A stretch of DNA of 64,000 nucleotides from Limnohabitans sp. Bal53. Lineage in GTDB: Bacteria > Pseudomonadota > Gammaproteobacteria > Burkholderiales > Burkholderiaceae_C. Shown one piece after another: positions 26,920-35,674 of this stretch (position 1 is its first letter; every line of letters starts with the position of its first letter). Under the pieces are notes generated by a model that made no database searches, was not told where the DNA came from, and saw only the letters and a program-made list of their open reading frames with translations. The position numbers and the translations under genes were made by a program. The stretch lies in the NCBI RefSeq assembly GCF_003063355.1, contig NZ_NESH01000004.1:124001-188000 (forward strand), written 5' to 3'.

Positions 26920-29685
26920 ATGAACGCTGTAGAAATTGAAGCCGCACTATCGGACCTTTCAGTTGAGCCCTTTGACGCACAGGAATTTCCATATCAATTC
27001 CTTGCTGCCTTTGGCAACAAAGAGGTTGCTCTCAAGCGGCTACGTACTGGTAACAACAACGCTTCAGACTTGCCTAATGGCGTACTGCTACGCAACAACA
27101 TCCATCTAGCAACTTGTGAGGTTGGTAAGGTTCCTGAAACATTACAAGCCCTGCGCTTAAGTCCATCTAACGCGAAAGCAAAAGCCAAATTCATTTTGGC
27201 TACCGATGGTGAAACGATTGAGGCAGAGGAATTAATTACGGGTGAGACCGTCACTTCTGCTTATACGGACTTTCCGAATCACTTCGGTATGTTCTTGCCC
27301 TTGGCTGGCATCTCCACCATCAAGGAAATCAAAGACAACCCAATTGATGTTCGTGCTACAGGACGACTCAATAAGTTGTATGTAGAGTTGCTTCGTGAGA
27401 ACCCTGAATGGGCAAAGGCAGAGCGACGTGGAGACATGAACCACTTCATGTCACGACTTATTTTTTGTTTCTTTGCAGAAGACACGGGCATCTTTAACAG
27501 CACAGGTTTGTTCTCCAAGACGGTAGAACAAATGAGTGAGCGAGATGGCTCCAACGCTCATGAAGTGTTGGAGGCAGTTTTTCGTGCAATGAACATCAAG
27601 ACTAAAGATCGGGCAAATGCACAACCGAAATTGCCCAATTGGGCAGGCGTATTTCCGTATGTGAACGGTGGACTGTTCTCAGGTAGCACCGAAGTACCAC
27701 GCTTCAGTAGGATTGCAAGAACCTACCTTAGTCACGCAGCCAATCTGAACTGGAAAGAAATTAACCCAGACATCTTCGGCAGCATGATCCAAGCAGTTGC
27801 AGATGATGAAGAGCGTGGTGCCTTGGGTATGCACTACACCAGTGTTCCCAATATTCTCAAAGTTCTAAATCCATTGTTTTTGGATGACCTGCGAACGCAA
27901 CTTGAAGTCTGTGGTGATAACAAAGCCAAATTGCTCAACTTGCGAAAGCGCATGGCCCGCATTCGCGTGTTTGATCCTGCATGTGGCTCAGGAAACTTCC
28001 TTGTTATCGCATACAAGCAGATGCGTGAAATTGAAGCAGAGATTAATCGTCGAAGAGGTGAGGAACTTCTTGGTAGTGAGATCCCTCTGACTAACTTCAG
28101 GGGTATTGAACTTCGAGACTTCCCTGCAGAAATTGCACGATTGGCTTTGATCATTGCTGAGTTCCAGTGCGATGTTCTCTACCGCGGGCAGCAAGATGCA
28201 TTGGCTGAATTTTTGCCACTTGACGCCGAAAATTGGATCGTTTGTGACAACTCTTTAGTTGTTGATTGGTCAAAAATATTTCCTAAGAATGGAACTACAG
28301 TAAAAAAAGTTCGTGAAGATTTATTTGATTTGGAAGTTAATTCCAAAGAAATAGAATTTGAAAATGATGGTGGTGAAACGTATATATGTGGGAATCCGCC
28401 ATTTGCTGGGCAAAAAAATAAAAATGACTCGCAGCGGCAGGATATGGATCTGGTGATGCCAAGATACATTTCCAAGTATGGTGAGTTGGATTACGTAACT
28501 GCTTTTTATATGAAGGCCGCTGACTATGTAAGTATTCATGGTGGTGTCGCAGCCTTAGTTTCTACCAATTCAATTGTGCAGGGACGTCACATTCCCATTC
28601 TTTGGCCCGCAATATTTAAACTTGGCTGTGAAATTGTTTTCGGTCATCGATCTTTTCTCTGGAAAAATAATGCCGCCAAAAATGCTTCTGTGTACTGTGT
28701 TGTAGTTGGCATTGGTAAAGATTTCACTGGAAAGCGCTTCATTTATGATGAAAATTCTAGGAAAGAAGTTAAATCAATTAATGCCTATTTGACTGAGGGT
28801 AGTTCAGTTACTGTTACAAAAAAAGACACTCCTATATCTCCTGATCTGCAAGTTATGCGATCAGGCAATATGCCGTTAGACAATGGATTTCTTTTGTTGT
28901 CTTGTGATGATCGTGAAATACTTCTACAGGAAGATCCAAGTGCGATCCTATATGTTAAAAAAATATTGGGGGCTAAGGAGATAAACCAAGGTCTTGAAAG
29001 ATATTGTTTATGGATTGAAGACGGGGAAGTTCAAGATGCTTCAAAAATTACCTTCATACGTAATCGTATTGATGCATGTAGAGTTTTCAGAAAAACTTCA
29101 AGTGCCCCAGGCCTTGCTGAAACTCCGCATGCCTTCCGTGATCGCCATCGTGAAACTAGTCATTCGATTGTTTTGCCTAATTTATCATCTGAGCACAGAA
29201 ACTATCGAATTCCAATCTTGACTAAAAAAGGTGTCGTAGCCTCCAACCTTGCATTAGCAATTTACGATGGTGAAATATTTCAAATTGCTGTACTTGCAAG
29301 TCGTTTGCATCATGTCTGGGTTGAAGCCGTGTGCGGAAAATTTAAACAGGATTTCAGATATTCAAATGATATGGGCTGGCATACCTTTCCTCTTCCTCAG
29401 TTAACGGAAATGCAAAAAACAGATTTAAGAAAATCTGCAGAGGAACTACTGCTTGCTCAAGAAAAATATTTCCCTAACTCTTTGAATAAAATTTATAACG
29501 ATACAAATGGCGAAAATCCAATGCCAGAAGATCTCCAATTAGTCCATCAAAGAAATGATGAACTAATCGAACGAATCTACATTGGTCGCCGATTTAAAAA
29601 TGACACTGAACGTTTAGGAAAACTTTTTGAGTTGTACGAAAAGATGACTGCTAACAGCACTGGCATCAAAAAAGGGAAAAAGTAA
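26920..29685 (+). CDS. Adenine-specific DNA methyltransferase, MmeI/YeeA-like
   Basis: This 921-residue protein should methylate adenine in DNA. The SAM-binding motif FDPACGSGNFL is at about 350-360 and the catalytic motif IV NPPF at 492-495. The long N-terminal part (about 1-330) and the C-terminal target-recognition region follow the plan of MmeI-like enzymes such as B. subtilis YeeA. I see no clear D-x9-ExK nuclease motif in the N-terminus, unlike MmeI itself, so cutting may depend on the neighbouring helicase and GIY-YIG protein. The stop overlaps the helicase start by one base (TAATG), indicating translational coupling. The second half is more AT-rich than the first. Confidence 0.85.
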   Translation: MNAVEIEAALSDLSVEPFDAQEFPYQFLAAFGNKEVALKRLRTGNNNASDLPNGVLLRNNIHLATCEVGKVPETLQALRLSPSNAKAKAKFILATDGETIEAEELITGETVTSAYTDFPNHFGMFLPLAGISTIKEIKDNPIDVRATGRLNKLYVELLRENPEWAKAERRGDMNHFMSRLIFCFFAEDTGIFNSTGLFSKTVEQMSERDGSNAHEVLEAVFRAMNIKTKDRANAQPKLPNWAGVFPYVNGGLFSGSTEVPRFSRIARTYLSHAANLNWKEINPDIFGSMIQAVADDEERGALGMHYTSVPNILKVLNPLFLDDLRTQLEVCGDNKAKLLNLRKRMARIRVFDPACGSGNFLVIAYKQMREIEAEINRRRGEELLGSEIPLTNFRGIELRDFPAEIARLALIIAEFQCDVLYRGQQDALAEFLPLDAENWIVCDNSLVVDWSKIFPKNGTTVKKVREDLFDLEVNSKEIEFENDGGETYICGNPPFAGQKNKNDSQRQDMDLVMPRYISKYGELDYVTAFYMKAADYVSIHGGVAALVSTNSIVQGRHIPILWPAIFKLGCEIVFGHRSFLWKNNAAKNASVYCVVVGIGKDFTGKRFIYDENSRKEVKSINAYLTEGSSVTVTKKDTPISPDLQVMRSGNMPLDNGFLLLSCDDREILLQEDPSAILYVKKILGAKEINQGLERYCLWIEDGEVQDASKITFIRNRIDACRVFRKTSSAPGLAETPHAFRDRHRETSHSIVLPNLSSEHRNYRIPILTKKGVVASNLALAIYDGEIFQIAVLASRLHHVWVEAVCGKFKQDFRYSNDMGWHTFPLPQLTEMQKTDLRKSAEELLLAQEKYFPNSLNKIYNDTNGENPMPEDLQLVHQRNDELIERIYIGRRFKNDTERLGKLFELYEKMTANSTGIKKGKK

Positions 29686-31799
29686 TGTCCAAAGAAATGG
29701 GTAATCCCAACAATAAATTTCCTGTGCCATCTGTATCAATCAAGACGGCACACACTGGTGCAACCAACAAAGCAAATGCTCTTGGCATGCGAACAATGCA
29801 GGAGCGTGCCTATGCCAAGCGAGGCGAGCAGTACTTGCTAATAAAGTCACCTCCTGCTTCAGGCAAGTCACGCGCACTGATGTTCATTGCATTGGACAAA
29901 CTGAACAACCAAGGTCTTAAGCAAGCACTTGTCGTAGTTCCTGAGCGATCAATCGGTAGCAGTTTTTCAGACGAGCAACTGACCAAATTCGGTTTTTACT
30001 GGGACTGGACAGTTGCACCGCAATGGAACCTTTGCAATGCACCAGGTGCAGATGAGCCAAGAGTCGCTAAATCAAAGGTAGATGCTGTTCGCAAGTTTTT
30101 GCAATCATCGGACAAGGTACTTGTCTGTACCCATGCCACTTTCCGTTTTGCAGTTGAAGAACTTGGCATTGAGGCGTTCGACGATCGCTTGATCGCGATT
30201 GATGAATTTCATCACGTCTCCAGTAATCCAGACAGCATTTTGGGATCACAACTCACTGAAATTATCAATAGAGATAAGACGCATGTAGTTGCAATGACCG
30301 GATCCTACTTCCGAGGCGATGGAGAGGCCGTTCTTTCTCCAGTTGACGAAGCCAAGTTCGAGACAGTCACCTACACCTACTATGAGCAACTCAATGGTTA
30401 CTCATGGTTGAAGTCTTTGGATATTGGCTACTTCTTCTACACAGGTCCATATGTAAATGCAATTCATAAAGTGCTTGATCCAACGCTCAAAACAATTGTT
30501 CATATTCCTAATGTCAACGCTCGTGAAGCCCTCAAAGACAAACAAGGGGAAGTTACAAAGATCATGGAGTGTCTCGGTGAGTGGAAGCATGTTGATCCTG
30601 TAACAGGCTTTCACTTGATTGCTTCTCCAGATGGCCGAACATTGAAAGTTGCAGACTTGGTTGATGACAGTGACCCAGCACAACGAACCAAGATCCTGTC
30701 TGCTCTAAAGGATCCTGCACAAAAGAACAATCGCGACCAAGTTGACATCATCATTGCCCTTGGTATGGCCAAGGAAGGGTTCGATTGGATTTGGTGTGAA
30801 CATGCGTTGACTGTTGGCTATCGAAGCAGTCTGACTGAAATTGTTCAAATCATCGGAAGAGCCACACGCGATGCAGAGGGCAAGACAAGTGCTCGCTTTA
30901 CCAACTTGATTGCTGAGCCTGCCGCAGATCAAGCCCTTGTGACGGAAGCCGTTAACGACATGCTGAAAGCAATTTCCGCAAGTCTGTTGATGGAGCAAGT
31001 CCTTGCGCCACGCTACGAATTCACTCCAAAGGATGCTGGGCCTAGGGAAGGTTTTGACTACGGCCCTGAGGGGTACGAAAAGGGTAAGACAAACGTTGGT
31101 GTCAATGAAGCCACGGGCCAATATCATGTTGAAATTAACGGGCTGACAACTCCTCAAAGCAAAGAAGCCAGTCGCATTTGCAAGGAAGACCTGAATGAAG
31201 TTGTCACGACCTTCCTGCAAGACAAGACTTCTCTTGAGCAGGGACTATTTGATAAAGAGCATGTTCTGCCACAAGAGTTGACGCAACTACGTATGGGAAA
31301 GATCGTTCGCGAACGCTACCCAGACTTGAGTGATCATGACCAAGAGGCAATTCGTCAACACGCTGTGGCCGCAATGAATGTGACTCAGCAAGCCAAGTTG
31401 GAACTTTCTAAAGCGGCATCAAATGGAGAGGATGAGCCACAAGGCAGCACGGCCTTGCTGGATGGTGTGCGTAAATTCGTCAACGTGCGAGACCTTGACA
31501 TTGAATTGATTGATCAGATCAACCCATTTGATGCGGCATATTCGGTCTTGGCCAAGTCAATGGATGAGAAGTTACTCAAGCAAGTACAGGCCACTATCGA
31601 AGCGAAAAAAGTCAGCATCTCAGAAGATGATGCTCGCGATTTGGCGAAACGAGCCTTGCAATTCAAAATGGAAAGAGGGCGCTTGCCCGACATCAACTCA
31701 GCGGATGCTTGGGAAAAACGCATGGCTGAAGGCGTGGCGGCATTGGCACGCTACCGAGCACAGGCTAAAGCGGCAGAGGATAAGAATAACAATGTCTAA
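29685..31799 (+). CDS. DExH-box DNA helicase, YeeB-like, partner of the methyltransferase
   Basis: This superfamily 2 helicase or translocase has 704 residues. Walker A is PPASGKS (56-62), the DExH box is DEFH (about 173-176), motif III reads MTGSYF, and motif VI is QIIGRATR (388-395). After the RecA domains the remaining 300 residues have no domain I can name. With the methyltransferase before it and a GIY-YIG protein after it, the order matches the uncharacterised B. subtilis yeeA-yeeB-yeeC genes, and it probably supplies ATP-driven movement to a restriction-like complex. AAAGGGA precedes the start. Its end overlaps the next gene by eight bases. Confidence 0.83.
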   Translation: MSKEMGNPNNKFPVPSVSIKTAHTGATNKANALGMRTMQERAYAKRGEQYLLIKSPPASGKSRALMFIALDKLNNQGLKQALVVVPERSIGSSFSDEQLTKFGFYWDWTVAPQWNLCNAPGADEPRVAKSKVDAVRKFLQSSDKVLVCTHATFRFAVEELGIEAFDDRLIAIDEFHHVSSNPDSILGSQLTEIINRDKTHVVAMTGSYFRGDGEAVLSPVDEAKFETVTYTYYEQLNGYSWLKSLDIGYFFYTGPYVNAIHKVLDPTLKTIVHIPNVNAREALKDKQGEVTKIMECLGEWKHVDPVTGFHLIASPDGRTLKVADLVDDSDPAQRTKILSALKDPAQKNNRDQVDIIIALGMAKEGFDWIWCEHALTVGYRSSLTEIVQIIGRATRDAEGKTSARFTNLIAEPAADQALVTEAVNDMLKAISASLLMEQVLAPRYEFTPKDAGPREGFDYGPEGYEKGKTNVGVNEATGQYHVEINGLTTPQSKEASRICKEDLNEVVTTFLQDKTSLEQGLFDKEHVLPQELTQLRMGKIVRERYPDLSDHDQEAIRQHAVAAMNVTQQAKLELSKAASNGEDEPQGSTALLDGVRKFVNVRDLDIELIDQINPFDAAYSVLAKSMDEKLLKQVQATIEAKKVSISEDDARDLAKRALQFKMERGRLPDINSADAWEKRMAEGVAALARYRAQAKAAEDKNNNV

Positions 31800-32979
31800 T
31801 CGAAATGACGATGATGATCTTCTAGACGCCCTTGGAGTCGTGGCTGAGCCTGTCAAGGTTGCGAGTCGTTCTGCCTTTGTAGAGCGAATCATTGCTGGCT
31901 TTGAAGACATACAACGGTTTTACGAAGAGCACAAAAGACAGCCTGTCAATTCTGAAGGGCTAGATATTTTTGAGCGACTGTATGCGGTGAGGCTTGAGCA
32001 ACTTCGCAAATTACCTGAGGCACGTGCTGTACTCGTTCAGTTTGATACTCATAACCTGTTGGGCTCGCCTGCGACGCATAACGTAAAAATTGATGAACTG
32101 AGCGAAGACGCACTGCTTGCTGAACTTGGTGTTTCTGCTGAGCCGTCAAGTGCTGATGACATAACAGTTTTGCGTCATGTGAGAACAAATGCAGATCGGC
32201 AAGCGGCAGAGGAAATTGCTGACCGTACTCCATGCAAGGATTTCAAGACGTTCAAACCCTTGTTTGAGCAAGCGGAACGGGAACTGAAATCGGATACACG
32301 TAAGGCTCTTCGTTTCGGTCGCGATGCAAATATTCAACTGCATGACTTCTTCATCTTGGAAGGCCAGTTTGCTTATGTTGCCGAGATGGGTGAGTCATTC
32401 AAAACTCAGACAAGTCACACCGATGCTCGCTTGCGAGTCATCTTTGGTAATGGCACTGAGAGTAACTTGCTGCTTCGCTCGCTGCAAAAAGCCTTGTGGA
32501 AAGACGAGACTGGTCGTCGTCTGACAAGTACCGACATGGGGCCTTTGTTTGCTGATCAGGCTGAGCCAGAGGACATTGAGTCCGGCACGATCTATGTGCT
32601 TCGTAGTCAGTCAACTCATCCATACGTTACAGAGCATCGTGAATTGATTCACAAAATTGGTGTCACTGGCGGTAAGGTTGAGACACGCATCTCTGGTGCT
32701 GATAAGGATGCAACTTACCTATTGGCTGGTGTTGAAGTGATCGCAACATATAAGTTGCACAACATCAACAGAGTGAAGATGGAAAACCTTTTTCATCGTA
32801 TCTTTAGTGTTGCGCAAATTGACATAAGCATTGATGACCGTTTTGGCAATCCAGTTAAGCCTAGAGAGTGGTTTCTTGTGCCTCTACAAGTGATCGATGA
32901 AGCGGTGCAACGGGTCAAAGATGGAACTATTGCTGATGTTGTCTACGATCTGAGTACTGCTGAGTTTAAGAATATTTGA
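31792..32979 (+). CDS. GIY-YIG-type (T5orf172) protein, YeeC-like
   Basis: This 395-residue protein has an N-terminal region (about 1-250) without recognised domains and a C-terminal GIY-YIG fold: GTIYVLRSQSTHPYV, LIHKIGVTGGKVETRI, ENLFHRIFS (with the metal-site Glu) and REWFLVPL. It is the third member of the methyltransferase-helicase-GIY-YIG set and the best candidate for the nuclease of that system. The start ATG 31792 lies inside the end of the helicase gene with AGAGGA upstream; an open frame extends further back to 31510 but is overlap with the helicase. The next gene starts one base after its stop. Confidence 0.78.
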   Translation: MSNRNDDDDLLDALGVVAEPVKVASRSAFVERIIAGFEDIQRFYEEHKRQPVNSEGLDIFERLYAVRLEQLRKLPEARAVLVQFDTHNLLGSPATHNVKIDELSEDALLAELGVSAEPSSADDITVLRHVRTNADRQAAEEIADRTPCKDFKTFKPLFEQAERELKSDTRKALRFGRDANIQLHDFFILEGQFAYVAEMGESFKTQTSHTDARLRVIFGNGTESNLLLRSLQKALWKDETGRRLTSTDMGPLFADQAEPEDIESGTIYVLRSQSTHPYVTEHRELIHKIGVTGGKVETRISGADKDATYLLAGVEVIATYKLHNINRVKMENLFHRIFSVAQIDISIDDRFGNPVKPREWFLVPLQVIDEAVQRVKDGTIADVVYDLSTAEFKNI

Positions 32980-32980
32980 T

Positions 32981-33286
32981 ATGAATAACTTTCCGAACAT
33001 CTACAGTGATTCTTTCATTGACTATGCTCTGAATGTGATCAAACCACGTTTACTCGAAATGAAATTGTTGATTCAGCAAGCGGAGAGTCCATCTAAAGAA
33101 ATCTTTGAGAATTCGCCTGACTTAGAGAGTTCGATTCTGAACGTGATCCTCGATTCATTGCCGACACACACTCTCTTGAGTAAACAGTTATTGGATAGTG
33201 CACAAATGCGAAATTCATTAAAGGAATTTTTACTCGGTCCTGCGCAGTTGCTAGAGGAACTTCGTGAAAAAAGTCTAAGCGTATGA
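32981..33286 (+). CDS. Hypothetical protein, 101 residues
   Basis: I do not recognise this protein. It is predicted to be mostly helical and acidic (for example IKPRLLEMKLLIQQAESPSKE and SLPTHTLLSKQLLDSAQ), has no signal peptide, membrane segment or cysteine pair, and starts one base after the GIY-YIG gene stop. Its own stop overlaps the next start (ATGA), so it is clearly translated as part of the cargo operon. A small subunit of the preceding restriction-like complex is one possibility, without direct evidence. Confidence 0.7.
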   Translation: MNNFPNIYSDSFIDYALNVIKPRLLEMKLLIQQAESPSKEIFENSPDLESSILNVILDSLPTHTLLSKQLLDSAQMRNSLKEFLLGPAQLLEELREKSLSV

Positions 33287-34152
33287 AAAAAGAAACACCC
33301 TCCATACCTCCAGTGATTGATTTCCCAACAAGTCTTTTGCCTATCGTGGATAAGGTGGTTGCTCATGCAATTAAAGGAACTGCTTTACCGAAGAACTTAA
33401 GCAAGTTGGTTGATTGGTTCGAGGACGAAGGCTGGGATGACTTGTGCTCTGCATGGGCTGAAGAATTTGTCGCGCTGAAACTATTTGAAATGGCTTGGCT
33501 AAATTTTTCAGACCGAGAATTGCTGACAAATCTTGATGAGCCCATCTCAGTCACAGACGAAGAAAGACTGACTTATGCCCGTGAATTGGTTAAAAGGGCA
33601 TTCGAGGAGTCAGATGGTTATGCTTGTCCAACAGTGCACGCAGTACAAATTTCCAATAAGCAAGGACAAGAGGCAATCCTTGGATGGCTCATGCCAATTC
33701 ATGGACAGGGCGGACCTGTTGCTGAATTTCAAGGAGTTTTCCTAGATAAGTCGCAGTTCTATCAATCTCTGCGTGATGCTGATTATGTACTCGCACCAGA
33801 AGAAAAATCACTGAAAAATGAAACGATTTTGAGGCTGTGGGCTAAGCCGTCTAAGCCAACTCGCAATGTCACTGTCTCAGTAGCGTGGGGGAATGAATTA
33901 CATGATTGCCCAATGTCCCAACGCACATGGCAAAGGGTATTGTCTGGCAATAACATAAGAAGAGTTGAATCATTTTTCTATGAAGGTAAGCGATTCAAGG
34001 CTGATTGGATGTTCAACTATTCAGGCTTTGGCTCGCTTTTAGTTACCTACGGCGATGAAGCGGTAGGTTTCGACGGCAGCCTGTCCGAAGCACAGATACT
34101 GGTAGATGACGAACCTGTCGCTTGGTTTGATGATAGTCATCATCCTGTTTAA
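33283..34152 (+). CDS. Hypothetical protein, 289 residues
   Basis: No known family recognised. The N-terminal third is helical and tryptophan-rich (DWFEDEGWDDLCSAWAEEF). The middle has a beta-rich segment (EAILGWLMPIHGQGG, then VAEFQGVFLDKSQF). The C-terminus, with YEGKRFKADWMFNYSGFGS and acidic DDEPVAWFDDSHH, looks like a small binding domain. No catalytic signature, signal peptide or membrane helix is visible. It is coupled to the previous gene by a 4-bp overlap and lies 18 bp before the next. Confidence 0.7.
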   Translation: MKKETPSIPPVIDFPTSLLPIVDKVVAHAIKGTALPKNLSKLVDWFEDEGWDDLCSAWAEEFVALKLFEMAWLNFSDRELLTNLDEPISVTDEERLTYARELVKRAFEESDGYACPTVHAVQISNKQGQEAILGWLMPIHGQGGPVAEFQGVFLDKSQFYQSLRDADYVLAPEEKSLKNETILRLWAKPSKPTRNVTVSVAWGNELHDCPMSQRTWQRVLSGNNIRRVESFFYEGKRFKADWMFNYSGFGSLLVTYGDEAVGFDGSLSEAQILVDDEPVAWFDDSHHPV

Positions 34153-34170
34153 GGGCTCGAAAGTTACACC

Positions 34171-34707
34171 ATGACAACCTACAGTTTTACACTTGAACTA
34201 TCTGAGCAAGAGTTATGGTCAGTGGAGGAGGCGCTTAAGTTCTATGTGACGCCTGAAGCCGCAAAGTTGAGGGCAGAGCGACCAGATCTAGTTCGATACG
34301 CTGGTCTTGAGCACATCTATCGAATTCTTGGGACTAAAAAACTGTATGACCAACCGCAGTTGACCAGTTCCTCATCGTTTGTTTTCTTAGGCAACAACAG
34401 CGAGTCGGACGAAAGCCACTATCAATTTGTCGACATGTTTTCTACGATTTCTCAAGCTGAAAAATTTATCTTGATTGAGGAAGTAGCCAACGCATTACTA
34501 GTGGATCCATTGCCAGAATTTGAGAGTGCTGTCTTTGCTCAGTTGTTTCATTCGCCAACCTTTCAGCAACGGGTGATTAATCAACTTTACGAAATGGTGC
34601 TTAGTGACACGCATCTAATCAAATCAATCTTAAACGTGCCCAAACATGCTTATTGGTTCCATGAGCAGGTTGCAAAGAAAATTCACTCCAAGTACTTAGG
34701 TACTTGA
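34171..34707 (+). CDS. Hypothetical protein, 178 residues
   Basis: Not recognised. It is a soluble, mostly helical protein beginning MTTYSFTLELSEQELWSVEE, with conserved-looking FYVTPEAAKLRAERPDL and a central FVDMFSTISQAEKFILIEE. There is no signal, membrane segment or motif of a known enzyme. It sits between the 289-residue unknown and the small membrane protein, all on the same strand, so it belongs to the cargo operon or to a second internal module. Confidence 0.68.
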   Translation: MTTYSFTLELSEQELWSVEEALKFYVTPEAAKLRAERPDLVRYAGLEHIYRILGTKKLYDQPQLTSSSSFVFLGNNSESDESHYQFVDMFSTISQAEKFILIEEVANALLVDPLPEFESAVFAQLFHSPTFQQRVINQLYEMVLSDTHLIKSILNVPKHAYWFHEQVAKKIHSKYLGT

Positions 34708-34746
34708 GAAGTCAAGGCACATGCTAATTACAGATCGGATACTTTG

Positions 34747-35157
34747 ATGGAAGAGATGACGAAACGAATTGCACATCTAGGGTTCATTCAAGCCATCATT
34801 ACTCGAATGGGGACGAATTCTTTTTTGCTGAAAGGTTGGAGTGTGACGCTCGTAGCGGCAATGTTTGCACTGGCTGTTAAAGATGCAGATAAATCATTCA
34901 TGCTGCTTGCTTATTTTCCCGTTTTTGTTTTTTGGTGGCTTGACGGTTTTTTTCTCTACACTGAAAAGTTGTATAGATGCTTGTATGAGAAAGTTGCTTC
35001 CGGTGAAATCTCAAGTGACAGATTCATTCTGGATACTTCAATCGTGAGAGATGATGCTCCCAACATCTTGAGTGTTCTTTTTTCAAAGACGCTGCTCACT
35101 TTTCACATTGTCGTAGTGGGTGTAGTACTAATGGCGATGTATGTTTTAGCCATGTGA
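34747..35157 (+). CDS. Small membrane protein with three predicted helices, next to TIR and macro genes
   Basis: This 136-residue protein has hydrophobic segments at about 31-45 (WSVTLVAAMFALAV), 51-71 (FMLLAYFPVFVFWWLDGFFL) and 115-136 (LLTFHIVVVGVVLMAMYVLA), separated by a charged loop of about 40 residues. The N-terminal part, NSFLLKGWSVTL, recalls small membrane proteins often found in bacterial defence loci. It lies 28 bp before a ThsB-like TIR gene. In Thoeris type II the effector has membrane helices joined to a macro domain; here these parts may be split. ATG 34747 is preferred over TTG 34744. Confidence 0.72.
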   Translation: MEEMTKRIAHLGFIQAIITRMGTNSFLLKGWSVTLVAAMFALAVKDADKSFMLLAYFPVFVFWWLDGFFLYTEKLYRCLYEKVASGEISSDRFILDTSIVRDDAPNILSVLFSKTLLTFHIVVVGVVLMAMYVLAM

Positions 35158-35185
35158 TGCAGGTTCAATTAAAACTTTATGGTCT

Positions 35186-35674
35186 ATGACAAAAAGGCAA
35201 GTGTTCTACAGTTTTCATTACGACAAAGACGTGATGCGAGTTCAACAAGTTCGTAATATTGGGGCTCTTGATGACAACAAACCAGTTGCCCCAAACAATT
35301 GGGAGCAAGTTAAACGTGCTGGTGATGCTTCCATACATAAATGGATTGATGACAACATGAGATGGCGTTCGTGTGTTGTTGTCCTTGTTGGAGAGCAAAC
35401 TGCATCTCGTCGATGGGTAAAGTATGAAATCAAGAAAGCGTGGGAGGATGGAAAAGGGCTCCTTGCAGTGCGTATTCATAATTTGAAATGTCCACGTAAT
35501 GGATTCGGTACTACTGGTCCAAATCCTTTTGATGGTTTGCATTTCAAGCAAGGCGATCGACTCATAGTCCCAAGAATCCACTCGCCAAATGCTCTTAATC
35601 CTCATGCTGATATTGCAGCAAATTTGGAAAACTGGATTGAGGAAGCAATTCACCAAAGGCGATACCAAACGTGA
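35186..35674 (+). CDS. TIR-like signalling protein of the Thoeris ThsB / MTH538 family
   Basis: This 162-residue protein starts with QVFYSFHYDKDVMRVQQVRN, the hallmark of the ThsB/DUF1863 TIR-like family. It continues with WEQVKRAGDASIHKWID, VVVLVGEQTASRRWVKYEI (putative catalytic Glu at 81) and LLAVRIHNLKC. ThsB proteins sense infection and turn NAD+ into an ADP-ribose-derived signal that activates a partner effector. Its stop overlaps the GTG start of the macro gene (GTGA), so signal maker and probable signal reader are co-translated. Confidence 0.85.
   Translation: MTKRQVFYSFHYDKDVMRVQQVRNIGALDDNKPVAPNNWEQVKRAGDASIHKWIDDNMRWRSCVVVLVGEQTASRRWVKYEIKKAWEDGKGLLAVRIHNLKCPRNGFGTTGPNPFDGLHFKQGDRLIVPRIHSPNALNPHADIAANLENWIEEAIHQRRYQT

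Noticed and set aside
31510-31791. Upstream extension of the second GIY-YIG gene
   Set aside because: It lies wholly inside the helicase coding sequence in another frame; the ATG at 31792 with AGAGGA upstream is a better start.
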